Of a stretch of 64,000 nt of DNA, positions 24,856 to 35,951 are shown piece after piece. The translations under genes and the position numbers were made by a program. The notes beneath the pieces were generated by a model. It was not told the origin of the DNA, searched no databases, and was given only the letters and a program-made list of their open reading frames with translations. This DNA is from Nomia melanderi (taxonomy: Eukaryota > Arthropoda > Insecta > Hymenoptera > Halictidae): positions 434,001 through 498,000 of the forward strand of contig NW_027475169.1 in NCBI RefSeq assembly GCF_051020985.1. The letters run 5' to 3'. How positions within the stretch are numbered: the first letter of the stretch is position 1; each line of letters starts with the position of its first letter.

Positions 24856-25163
24856 GCCAGCGGGAACGACCTCGGACCACCAGGGGCCGAGAAAACCACA
24901 GTCTCATGGGGCCGGACACTCAGGGTCTGGGGAAAATCCAATATCTATCTGGTGATATTTCGGGTGCTGTTAGAGAGAGCGCAATAAACCATAGTGAATT
25001 ATCTGCAGGAGGCCCTGGCGCATGAATCTGTGCAGCCGGAACGACCTCTCACCACCAGGGGCCGAGAAAACCACCGACACATGGGGCCGGTCTCTCAGGG
25101 TCATGTAAAAATCCAGCATATATCTGGTGATATCTCGGGTGCTATTAGAGATAGCGCAATAAA
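24842..25163. repeat. Block with half-cassette unit, copy 1 (9-unit spacing)
   Basis: Matches 26417-26738. Marks are GAATCTGGCCAGCGGG, GGGTCTGGGG, AATATCTATCTGG, GATATTTCGGG and GTTAGAGAGAGC. The following unit has a standard 5' middle (GACACATGGGGCCGG) joined to the cassette-type 3' middle (GGTCATGTAAAAATCCAGC). Confidence 0.85.
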
Positions 25164-25555
25164 ACAAAGTGAATTATCTGCAGGAGGCCCTGGCGCATGA
25201 ATCTGGGCAGCAGGAACGACCTCGGACAACCAGCGGCCGAGAAAACCACAGTCTCATGGGGCCGGACACTCAGGGTCAGGGGAAAATCCAATATATATCT
25301 GGTGATATCTCGGGTGCTATTAGAGATAGCGCAATAAACCAAAGTGAATTATCTGCAGGAGGCCCTGGCGCATGAATCTGTGCAGCGGGAACGACCTCGG
25401 ACCACCACGGGCCGAGAAAACCACCGTCACATGGGGCCGGACACTAAGGGTCACGGAAAAATCCAATATATATATGGTGATATCTCGGGTGCTATTACAG
25501 ATAGCGCAATAAATCAAAGTGCATTGTCTGTAGGAGGCCCTGGCGCATGAATCTG
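25127..25555. repeat. 2.5-unit block, copy 2
   Basis: Four units after copy 1 and without the extra T. It keeps the same private marks and has a few substitutions, for example TATATATGG for TATATCTGG near 25470. Confidence 0.85.
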
Positions 25556-25935
25556 TGCAGCGGGAACGACCTCGGACTACCAGGGGCCGAGACAACCACC
25601 GTCTCATGGGGCCGGAAACTCAGGGTCAGGGTAAAATCCAATATATATCTGGTGATATCTCGGGTGCTATTACATATAGCGCAATAAATCAAGGTGGATT
25701 GTCTGTAGGAGGTACTGGCGCATGAATCTGTGCAGCGGGAACGACCTCGGACCACCAGGGGCCTAGAAAACCACAGTCTCATGGGGCCGGACACTCAGGG
25801 TCAGGGGAAAATCCAATATATATCTGGTGATATCTCGGGTGCTATTAGAGATAGCGCAATAAACCAAAGTGCATTGTCTGTAGGAGGCCTTGGCGCATGA
25901 ATCTGGCCAGTCGGAACGACATCGGACTACCAGGG

Positions 25936-26010
25936 GCCGAGAAAATTACAGATTTTCGGTATCCGCCACCCAAAGTCATGTAAAAATCCAGCATATATAT
26001 GGAGCTTTCT
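25936..26010. repeat. First divergent-cassette unit in the window
   Basis: After GGCCGAGAAAA the unit reads TTACAGATTTTCGGTATCC, then GGTCATG-like sequence and AAAAATCCAGCATATAT. Against the ordinary middle part (unit 48-83) only about half of 36 positions agree, yet total length stays 175 bp. This is the T-rich sublineage (ATTTTCGGT). Confidence 0.86.
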
Positions 26011-26416
26011 CGGGTGCTATTACAGATAGCGCAATAAATAAAAGTGCACTGTCTGAAGGAGGCCCTGGCGCATCAATCTGGGCAGCGGGAACGACCTCGG
26101 ACCACCAGGGGCCGAGAAAACCACCGTCTAACGGGGCCGGACACTCAGGCTCAGGGGAAAATCCAATATATATCTGGCGATATCTCGGGTGTTATTAGAG
26201 ATAGCGCAATAAATCAAAGTGCATTGTCTGTAGGACGCCCTGGCGCATGAATCTGGGCAGCGGGAACGACCTCGGACCACCACGGGCCGAGAAAACCAGC
26301 GTCTCATGGGGCCGGACACTAAGGGTCACGGAAAAATCCAATATATATCTGGTGATATCTCGGGTGCTATTACAGATAGCGCAATAAATCAAAGTGCATT
26401 GTCTGTAGGAGGCCCA

Positions 26417-26738
26417 GGCGCATGAATCTGGCCAGCGGGAACGACCTCGGACCACCAGGGGCCGAGAAAACCACAGTCTCATGGGGCCGGACACTCAGGG
26501 TCTGGGGAAAATCCAATATCTATCTGGTGATATTTCGGGTGCTGTTAGAGAGAGCGCAATAAACCAAAGTGAATTATCTGCAGGAGGCCCTGGCGCATGA
26601 ATCTGTGCAGCCGGAACGACCTCTCACCACCAGGGGCCGAGAAAACCACCGACACATGGGGCCGGTCTCTCAGGGTCATGTAAAAATCCAGCATATATCT
26701 GGTGATATCTCGGGTGCTATTAGAGATAGCGCAATAAA
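26417..26738. repeat. Block with half-cassette unit, copy 2 (9-unit spacing)
   Basis: Second copy of 24842-25163 with about one mismatch seen (CCAAAGTG for CCATAGTG). It carries the same hybrid middle part. Confidence 0.85.
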
Positions 26739-26771
26739 TCAAATTGCATTGTCTGCAGGAAGCCCTGGCGC

Positions 26772-27714
26772 ATGAATCTGTGCAGCGGGAACGACTTCGG
26801 ACCACCAGCGGCCGAGAAAACAACCGTCTCATGGGGCCGGACACTCAGGGTCGGGGAAAAATCCAATATATATCTCGTGATATCTCGGGTGCTATTACAG
26901 ATAGCGCAATAAATCAAAGTGCATTGTCTGTAGGAGGCACTGATGCATGAATCTGTGCAGCGGGAACGACCTCGGACCACCAGAGGCCGAGAAAACCACA
27001 GTCTCATGGGGCCGGACTCTCAGGGTCAGGGGAAAATCCAATATATATCTGGTGATATCTTGGGTGCTATTAGAGATAGCGCAATAAACCAAAGTGAATT
27101 ATCTGTAGGAGGCCCTGGCGCATGCATCTGTACAGCGGGAACGACCTCCGACCACCAGGGGCCGAGACAACCACCGTCTCATGGGGCCGGACACTCAGGG
27201 TCAGGGGAAAATCCAATATATATCTGGTGATATCTCGGGTGCTATTACAGATAGCGCAATAAACCATAGTGAATTATCTGCAGGAGGCCCTGGCGCATGA
27301 ATCTGGCCAGCGGGAACGACCTCGGACCACCAGGGGCCTAGAAAACCACCGTCCCATCGGGCCGGACACTCAGGGTCACGGAAAAATCCAATATATATAT
27401 GGTGATATCTCGGGTGCTATTGCAGATAGCGCAATAAATCAAAGTGCATTGTCTGTAGGAGGCCCTGGCGCATGAATCTGTCCAGCGGAATCGACCTCGG
27501 ACCACTAGGGGCCGAGAAAACCACCGACACTTGGGGCCGGACACTCAGGGTCGGGGAAAAATTCAATATATATCTGGTGATATCTCGGCTGCTCTTACAC
27601 ATAGCGCACTAACCCAAAGTAAATTATCTGCAGGGGGCCCTAGCACATGAATCTGTGCAGCGGGAACGACCTCGGACCACCAGGGGCCGAGAAAACCACC
27701 GTCTCATGGGGCCG
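26772..27714. repeat. 5.4-unit block, copy 1 (25-unit spacing)
   Basis: Matches 31147-32089 over 943 bp with one mismatch seen (27621 A against G). Marks are ACTTCGGACC, CAGCGGCCGAG, ATCTCGTGATATC, GGCACTGATGC, GCATGCATCTGTACAGC, GACCTCCGACC, CCCATCGGGCC, ATTGCAGATAG, TCCAGCGGAATCG, ACACTTGGGG and CTCTTACACATAGC. Confidence 0.93.
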
Positions 27715-28505
27715 GACACTCAGGGTCAGTGAAAAATCCAATATATATGTGGTGATATCTCGGGTGCTATTACAGATAGCGCAATAAATCAAAGTGCATT
27801 GTCTGTAGGAGGCCCTGGCGCATGAATCTGTGCAGCGGGAACGACCTCGGATCAACAGGGAGCGAGAAAACCACCGACACATGGGGCCGGACACTCAGGG
27901 ACAGGGAAAAATCCAATATATATCTGGTGATATCTCGGGTGCTATAAGAGATAGCGCAATAAATCAAAGTGCATTGTGTGTAGGAGGCCCTGGCGCATGA
28001 ATCTGCGCAGCGGGAACGACCTTGGACCACCAGGGGCCGAGAAAACTACCGTCTCATGGGGCCGGACCCTCAGGGTCATGGAAAAATACAATATATATCT
28101 GGTGATATCTCGGGTGCTATTAGAGATAGCGCAATAAACCAAAGTGCATTGTCTGCAGGAGGCCCTGGCGCATGTATCTGTGCAGCGGGAACGACCTCGG
28201 ACCACCAGGGGCCGAGAAAACTACAGACTCATGGGGCCGTACACTCAGGGTCAGGGAAAAATCCAATATATAACGGGTGATATCTCGGCTGCCATTAGAG
28301 ATAGCGCAATAAATGAAAGTGCATTGTCTGCAGGAGGCCCTGGCGCATGAATCTGCGCAGCGGGAACGACCTCGGACCACCAGGGGCCGAGAAAACTACC
28401 GTCTCATGGGGCGGGACACTCAGGATCAGGGAAAAATCCAATATATATCTGGTGATATCTCGGGTGCTACAATAGGTAGCGCAATAAACCAAAGTGAATT
28501 ATCTG
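27715..28505. repeat. About 4.5 units preceding the five-unit repeat
   Basis: Includes a B/C recombinant unit near 27811-27985, with the B-type 5' part GGATCAACAGGGAGCG and the C-type end TGCATTGTGTGTAGG. It also has units with GGTCATGGAAAAATAC, TATATAACGGGTG and CTACAATAGGTAGC. Only satellite is present. Confidence 0.82.
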
Positions 28506-29030
28506 CAGGAGGCCCTGGCGCATGAATCTGTGCAGCGGGAACGACCTCGGATCAACAGGGAGCGAGAAAACCACCGACACATGGGGCCGGACACTCAGGG
28601 ACAGGGAAAAATCCAATATATATCTGGTGATATCTCGGGTGCTATAAGAGATAGCGCAATGAACCAAATTGAATTATCTGCAGGAGGCCCTGGCGCATGT
28701 ATCAGTGCAGCGGGAACGACCTCGAACCACCAGGGGCCGAGAAAATCACCGTCTCATGGGGTCGGACACTCAGGGTCAGGGAAAAATCCAATATATATCT
28801 GGTGATATCTCGGGTGCTATTACAGATAGCGCAATAAATCAAAGTGCATTGTGTGTAGGAGGCCCTGGCGCATGAACTTGCGCAGCGGGAACGACCTCGG
28901 ACCACCAGGGCCCGAGAAAACCACCGTCTCATGGGGTCGGACACTCAGGGTCAGGGAAAAATCCAATATATATCTGGTGATATCTCGGCTGCTCTTACAG
29001 ATAGCGCACTAACCCAAAGTGAATTATCTG
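28506..29030. repeat. Five-unit higher-order repeat, partial copy (B, C, D/E hybrid)
   Basis: Three units. The last (28856-29030) begins as type D (GAACTTGCGCAGCGGG, GGGTCGGACAC) and ends as type E (ATCTCGGCTGCTCTTACAG, GCACTAACCC, CTGCAGGGGG). One D-E junction has therefore been fused within a unit. Types A-E are defined under 32006-32880. Confidence 0.86.
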
Positions 29031-29555
29031 CAGGGGGCCCTAGCACATGAATCTGTGCAGCGGGAACGACCTCGGACCACCAGGGGCCGAGAAAACCACC
29101 GTCTCATGGGGCCTGACTGTCAGGGTCAGGGGAAAATCCAATATATATCTGGTGATATCTCGGGTGCTATTACAGATAGCGCAATAAACCAAAGTGCATT
29201 GTCTGTAGGAGGCCCTGGCGCATGAATCTGTGCAGCGGGAACGACCTCGGATCAACAGGGAGCGAGAAAACCACCGACACATGGGGCCGGACACTCAGGG
29301 ACAGGGAAAAATCCAATATATATCTGGTGATATCTCGGGTGCTATAAGAGATAGCGCAATGAACCAAAGTGAATTATCTGCAGGAGGCCCTGGCGCATGT
29401 ATCAGTGCAGCGGGAACGACCTCGAACCACCAGGGGCCGAGAAAATCACCGTCTCATGGGGTCGGACACTCAGGGTCAGGGAAAAATCCAATATATATCT
29501 GGTGATATCTCGGGTGCTATTACAGATAGCGCAATAAATCAAAGTGCATTATCTG
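29031..29555. repeat. Five-unit higher-order repeat, partial copy (A, B, C/E hybrid)
   Basis: Three units. The third begins as type C (GCATGTATCAGTGC, CTCGAACCACC) and ends AAAGTGCATTATCTGCAGGG, combining C (GTGCATT) with the E ending (ATCTGCAGGG). D and most of E are missing, consistent with an in-register deletion by unequal exchange. Confidence 0.88.
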
Positions 29556-31020
29556 CAGGGGGCCCTAGCACATGAATCTGTGCAGCGGGAACGACCTCGG
29601 ACCACCAGGGGCCGAGAAAACCACCGTCTCATGGGGCCTGACTGTCAGGGTCAGGGGAAAATCCAATATATATCTGGTGATATCTCGGGTGCTATTACAG
29701 ATAGCGCAATAAACCAAAGTGCATTGTCTGTAGGAGGCCCTGGCGCATGAATCTGTGCAGCGGGAACGACCTCGGATCAACAGGGAGCGAGAAAACCACC
29801 GACACATGGGGCCGGACACTCAGGGACAGGGAAAAATCCAATATATATCTGGTGATATCTCGGGTGCTATAAGAGATAGCGCAATGAACCAAAGTGAATT
29901 ATCTGCAGGAGGCCCTGGCGCATGTATCAGTGCAGCGGGAACGACCTCGAACCACCAGGGGCCGAGAAAATCACCGTCTCATGGGGTCGGACACTCAGGG
30001 TCAGGGAAAAATCCAATATATATCTGGTGATATCTCGGGTGCTATTACAGATAGCGCAATAAATCAAAGTGCATTGTGTGTAGGAGGCCCTGGCGCATGA
30101 ACTTGCGCAGCGGGAACGACCTCGGACCACCAGGGGCCGAGAAAACCACCGTCTCATGGGGTCGGACACTCAGGGTCAGGGAAAAATCCAATATATATCT
30201 GGTGATATCTCGGGTGCTATTAGAGATAGCGCAATAAATCAAAGTGCATTGTCTGTAGGAGGCCCTGGCGCATAAATCTGTGCAGCGGGATCGACCTCGG
30301 ACCACTAGGGGCCGAGAAAACCACCCACACTTGGGGCCGGATACTCAGGGTCGGGGAAAAATTCAATATATATCTGGTGATATCTCGGCTGCTCTTACAG
30401 ATAGCGCACTAACCCAAAGTGAATTATCTGCAGGGGGCCCTAGCACATGAATCTGTGCAGCGGGAACGACCTCGGACCACCAGGGGCCGAGAAAACCACC
30501 GTCTCATGGGGTCGGACACTCAGGGTCTGGGAAAAATCCAATATATATCTGGTGATTTCTCGGGTGCTATTACAGATAGCGCAATAACTCAAAGTGCATT
30601 GTCTGTAGGAGGCCCTGGTGCATGAATCTGTGCAGCGGGAACGACCTCGGACCACCAGGGGCCGAGAAAACTACCGTCTCATGGGGCCGGACACTCAGGA
30701 TCAGGGAAAAATCCAATATATATCTGGTGATATCTCGGGTGCTCTTACAGATAGCGCAATAAACCAAAGTGCATTGTCTGTAGGTGGCCCTGGCGCATGA
30801 ATCTGAGCAGCGGGAACGACCTCGGACCACCAGGGGCTGAGAAAACTACCGTGTCATGGGGCCGGACACTCAGGGTCAGGGAAAAATCCAATATATATCT
30901 GGTGATATCTCGGGTGCTATTAGAGATAGCGCAATAAACTAAAGTGAATTATCTGCAGGAGGCCCTGGCGCATGAATCTGTGCAGCGGGAACGACCTCGG
31001 ACCACCAGGGGCCGAGAAAA
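29548..31020. repeat. 8.4-unit block, copy 1 (4,200-bp spacing)
   Basis: Matches 33748-35220 with about four mismatches seen. It covers one full A-E' repeat, then type F (GTGATTTCTCGG, AATAACTCAAAG), a unit with CTCAGGATCAGGG and GCTCTTACAG, and a unit with GAATCTGAGCAG and CCGTGTCATGG. Confidence 0.91.
29556..30430. repeat. Five-unit higher-order repeat, full copy (A-B-C-D-E')
   Basis: 875 bp. E' differs from E by GCATAAATC, GCGGGATCG, CACCCACACTT and GGATACTC. The same E' ends the copy at 33756-34630, which shows that the two copies belong to one larger duplicated block. Confidence 0.92.
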
Positions 31021-31146
31021 TCACCGTCTCATGGGGTCGGACACTCAGGGTCAGGGAAAAATCCAATATATATCTGGTGATATCTCGGCTGCTCTTACAG
31101 ATAGCGCACTAACCCAAAGTGAATTATCTGCAGGGGGCCCTAGCAC

Positions 31147-32089
31147 ATGAATCTGTGCAGCGGGAACGACTTCGGACCACCAGCGGCCGAGAAAACAACC
31201 GTCTCATGGGGCCGGACACTCAGGGTCGGGGAAAAATCCAATATATATCTCGTGATATCTCGGGTGCTATTACAGATAGCGCAATAAATCAAAGTGCATT
31301 GTCTGTAGGAGGCACTGATGCATGAATCTGTGCAGCGGGAACGACCTCGGACCACCAGAGGCCGAGAAAACCACAGTCTCATGGGGCCGGACTCTCAGGG
31401 TCAGGGGAAAATCCAATATATATCTGGTGATATCTTGGGTGCTATTAGAGATAGCGCAATAAACCAAAGTGAATTATCTGTAGGAGGCCCTGGCGCATGC
31501 ATCTGTACAGCGGGAACGACCTCCGACCACCAGGGGCCGAGACAACCACCGTCTCATGGGGCCGGACACTCAGGGTCAGGGGAAAATCCAATATATATCT
31601 GGTGATATCTCGGGTGCTATTACAGATAGCGCAATAAACCATAGTGAATTATCTGCAGGAGGCCCTGGCGCATGAATCTGGCCAGCGGGAACGACCTCGG
31701 ACCACCAGGGGCCTAGAAAACCACCGTCCCATCGGGCCGGACACTCAGGGTCACGGAAAAATCCAATATATATATGGTGATATCTCGGGTGCTATTGCAG
31801 ATAGCGCAATAAATCAAAGTGCATTGTCTGTAGGAGGCCCTGGCGCATGAATCTGTCCAGCGGAATCGACCTCGGACCACTAGGGGCCGAGAAAACCACC
31901 GACACTTGGGGCCGGACACTCAGGGTCGGGGAAAAATTCAATATATATCTGGTGATATCTCGGCTGCTCTTACACATAGCGCACTAACCCAAAGTGAATT
32001 ATCTGCAGGGGGCCCTAGCACATGAATCTGTGCAGCGGGAACGACCTCGGACCACCAGGGGCCGAGAAAACCACCGTCTCATGGGGCCT
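31147..32089. repeat. 5.4-unit block, copy 2 (25-unit spacing)
   Basis: Copy of 26772-27714 placed between two stretches of the 875-bp higher-order repeat. Its right end runs into that repeat: 31831-32005 is an E-type unit and 32006 starts an A-type unit. Confidence 0.93.
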
Positions 32090-32880
32090 GACTGTCAGGG
32101 TCAGGGGAAAATCCAATATATATCTGGTGATATCTCGGGTGCTATTACAGATAGCGCAATAAACCAAAGTGCATTGTCTGTAGGAGGCCCTGGCGCATGA
32201 ATCTGTGCAGCGGGAACGACCTCGGATCAACAGGGAGCGAGAAAACCACCGACACATGGGGCCGGACACTCAGGGACAGGGAAAAATCCAATATATATCT
32301 GGTGATATCTCGGGTGCTATAAGAGATAGCGCAATGAACCAAAGTGAATTATTTGCAGGAGGCCCTGGCGCATGTATCAGTGCAGCGGGAACGACCTCGA
32401 ACCACCAGGGGCCGAGAAAATCACCGTCTCATGGGGTCGGACACTCAGGGTCAGGGAAAAATCCAATATATATCTGGTGATATCTCGGGTGCTATTACAG
32501 ATAGCGCAATAAATCAAAGTGCATTGTGTGTAGGAGGCCCTGGCGCATGAACGTGCGCAGCGGGAACGACCTCGGACCACCAGGGGCCGAGAAAACCACC
32601 GTCTCATGGGGTCGGACACTCAGGGTCAGGGAAAAATCCAATATATATCTGGTGATATCTCGGGTGCTATTAGAGATAGCGCAATAAATCAAAGTGCATT
32701 GTCTGTAGGAGGCCCTGGCGCATGAATCTGTGCAGCGGAATCGACCTCGGACCACTAGGGGCCGAGAAAACCACCGACACTTGGGGCCGGACACTCAGGG
32801 TCGGGGAAAAATTCAATATATATCTGGTGATATCTCGGCTGCTCTTACAGATAGCGCACTAACCCAAAGTGAATTATCTG
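32006..32880. repeat. Five-unit higher-order repeat, full copy 1 of 3 in tandem
   Basis: Units by private marks: A (32006-32180) CCCTAGCACATG and GGCCTGACTGTC; B (32181-32355) GGATCAACAGGGAGCG, ACTCAGGGACAGG, CTATAAGAG and CAATGAACC; C (32356-32530) GCATGTATCAGTG, CTCGAACC and TTGTGTGTAGG; D (32531-32705) GAAC.TGCGCAG and GGGGTCGGAC with an H1-like 125 base; E (32706-32880) GCGGAATCG, CCACTAGGGG, ACACTTGGGG, AAATTCAATAT, CTCTTACAG and GCACTAACCC. Confidence 0.95.
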
Positions 32881-33755
32881 CAGGGGGCCCTAGCACATGA
32901 ATCTGTGCAGCGGGAACGACCTCGGACCACCAGGGGCCGAGAAAACCACCGTCTCATGGGGCCTGACTGTCAGGGTCAGGGGAAAATCCAATATATATCT
33001 GGTGATATCTCGGGTGCTATTACCGATAGCGCAATAAACCAAAGTGCATTGTCTGTAGGAGGCCCTGGCGCATGAATCTGTGCAGCGGGAACGACCTCGG
33101 ATCAACAGGGAGCGAGAAAACCACCGACACATGGGGCCGGACACTCAGGGACAGGGAAAAATCCAATATATATCTGGTGATATCTCGGGTGCTATAAGAG
33201 ATAGCGCAATGAACCAAAGTGAATTATCTGCAGGAGGCCCTGGCGCATGTATCAGTGCAGCGGGAACGACCTCGAACCACCAGGGGCCGAGAAAATCACC
33301 GTCTCATGGGGTCGGACACTCAGGGTCAGGGAAAAATCCAATATATATCTGGTGATATCTCGGGTGCTATTACAGATAGCGCAATAAATCAAAGTGCATT
33401 GTGTGTAGGAGGCCCTGGCGCATGAACTTGCGCAGCGGGAACGACCTCGGACCACCAGGGGCCGAGAAAACCACCGTCTCATGGGGTCGGACACTCAGGG
33501 TCAGGGAAAAATCCAATATATATCTGGTGATATCTCGGGTGCTATTAGAGATAGCGCAATAAATCAAAGTGCATTGTCTGTAGGAGGCCCTGGCGCATGA
33601 ATCTGTGCAGCGGAATCGACCTCGGACCACTAGGGGCCGAGAAAACCACCGACACTTGGGGCCGGACACTCAGGGTCGGGGAAAAATTCAATATATATCT
33701 GGTGATATCTCGGCTGCTCTTACAGATAGCGCACTAACCCAAAGTGAATTATCTG
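32881..33755. repeat. Five-unit higher-order repeat, full copy 2 of 3 in tandem
   Basis: Same A-E order as the previous copy. Differences seen by eye are few: ATCTGCAGG for ATTTGCAGG at the end of B, GAACTTGCG for GAACGTGCG in D, and TACCGATAG for TACAGATAG in A. Confidence 0.95.
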
Positions 33756-35220
33756 CAGGGGGCCCTAGCACATGAATCTGTGCAGCGGGAACGACCTCGG
33801 ACCACCAGGGGCCGAGAAAACCACCGTCTCATGGGGCCTGACTGTCAGGGTCAGGGGAAAATCCAATATATATCTGGTGATATCTCGGGTGCTATTACAG
33901 ATAGCGCAATAAACCAAAGTGCATTGTCTGTAGGAGGCCCTGGCGCATGAATCTGTGCAGCGGGAACGACCTCGGATCAACAGGGAGCGAGAAAACCACC
34001 GACACATGGGGCCGGACACTCAGGGACAGGGAAAAATCCAATATATATCTGGTGATATCTCGGGTGCTATAAGAGATAGCGCAATGAACCAAAGTGAATT
34101 ATCTGCAGGAGGCCCTGGCGCATGTATCGGTGCAGCGGGAACGACCTCGAACCACCAGGGGCCGAGAAAATCACCGTCTCATGGGGTCGGACACTCAGGG
34201 TCAGGGAAAAATCCAATATATATCTGGTGATATCTCGGGTGCTATTACAGATAGCGCAATAAATCAAAGTGCATTGTGTGTAGGAGGCACTGGCGCATGA
34301 ACTTGCGCAGCGGGAACGACCTCGGACCACCAGGGGCCGAGAAAACCACCGTCTCATGGGGTCGGACACTCAGGGTCAGGGAAAAATCCAATATATATCT
34401 GGTGATATCTCGGGTGCTATTAGAGATAGCGCAATAAATCAAAGTGCATTGTCTGTAGGAGGCCCTGGCGCATAAATCTGTGCAGCGGGATCGACCTCGG
34501 ACCACTAGGGGCCGAGAAAACCACCCACACTTGGGGCCGGATACTCAGGGTCGGGGAAAAATTCAATATATATCTGGTGATATCTCGGCTGCTCTTACAG
34601 ATAGCGCACTAACCCAAAGTGAATTATCTGCAGGGGGCCCTAGCACATGAATCTGTGCAGCGGGAACGACCTCGGACCACCAGGGGCCGAGAAAACCACC
34701 GTCTCATGGGGTCGGACACTCAGGGTCTGGGAAAAATCCAATATATATCTGGTGATTTCTCGGGTGCTATTACAGATAGCGCAATAACTCAAAGTGCATT
34801 GTCTGTAGGAGGCCCTGGTGCATGAATCTGTGCAGCGGGAACGACCTCGGACCACCAGGGGCCGAGAAAACTACCGTCTCATGGGGCCGGACACTCAGGA
34901 TCAGGGAAAAATCCAATATATATCTGGTGATATCTCGGGTGCTCTTACAGATAGCGCAATAAACCAAAGTGCATTGTCTGTAGGTGGCCCTGGCGCATGA
35001 ATCTGAGCAGCGGGAACGACCTCGGACCACCAGGGGCCGAGAAAACTACCGTGTCATGGGGCCGGACACTCAGGGTCAGGGAAAAATCCAATATATATCT
35101 GGTGATATCTCGGGTGCTATTAGAGATAGCGCAATAAACTAAAGTGAATTATCTGCAGGAGGCCCTGGCGCATGAATCTGTGCAGCGGGAACGACCTCGG
35201 ACCACCAGGGGCCGAGAAAA
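33748..35220. repeat. 8.4-unit block, copy 2 (4,200-bp spacing)
   Basis: Copy of 29548-31020, 24 units downstream. Differences seen: ATCGGTG for ATCAGTG, GGCACTGG for GGCCCTGG, and GGCCGAG for GGCTGAG near 35037. Both copies diverge together just after GGCCGAGAAAA in the next unit. Confidence 0.91.
33756..34630. repeat. Five-unit higher-order repeat, full copy 3 of 3 in tandem
   Basis: Same order, with the E' form at the end, ATCGGTG in C and GGCACTGG before D. The tandem then stops: the next unit (from 34631) starts like A but continues with GGGTCTGGG, GTGATTTCTCGGG and AATAACTC, called type F here. Confidence 0.94.
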
Positions 35221-35951
35221 CCTCCGTCTCATGGGGTCGGACACTCAGGGTCTGGGTAAAGTCCAATATATATGTGGTGACATCACGGGTGCTATTACAG
35301 ATAATGCAATAAATCAAAGTGCATTGTCTGTAGGAGGCCCTGGCGCATTAATCTGTGCAGCGGGAACGACCTCGGAACACCAGGGGCCGAGAAAACTACA
35401 GACTCATGGGGCCGGACACTCAGGGTCAGGGAAAAATCCAATATATATCTGGTGATATCTCGGGTGCTATTACAGATAGCGCAATAAATCAAAGTGCATT
35501 GTGTGTAGGAGGCCCTGGCGCATGAACTTGCGCAGCGGGAACGACCTCGGACCACCAGGGGCCGAGAAAACTACCGTCTCATGGGGCCGGACACTCAGGG
35601 TCATGGAAAAATACAATATAAATCTGGTGATATCTCGGGTGCTATTAGAGATAGCGCAATAAACCAAAGTGCATTGTCTGCAGGAGGCCCTGGCGCATGA
35701 ATCTGTGCAGCGGGAACGACCTCGGACCACCAGGGGCCGAGAAAATCACCGTCTCATGGGGCCTGACTGTCAGGGTCAGGGAAAAATCCAATATATAACG
35801 GGTGATATCTCGGGTGCCATTACAGATAGCGCAATATACCAAAGTGCATTGTCTGCAGGAGGCCCTGGCGCATGAATCTGTGCAGCGGGAACGACCTCGG
35901 ACCACCAGGGGCCGAGAAAACCACCGTCTCATGGGGTCGGACACTCAGGGT

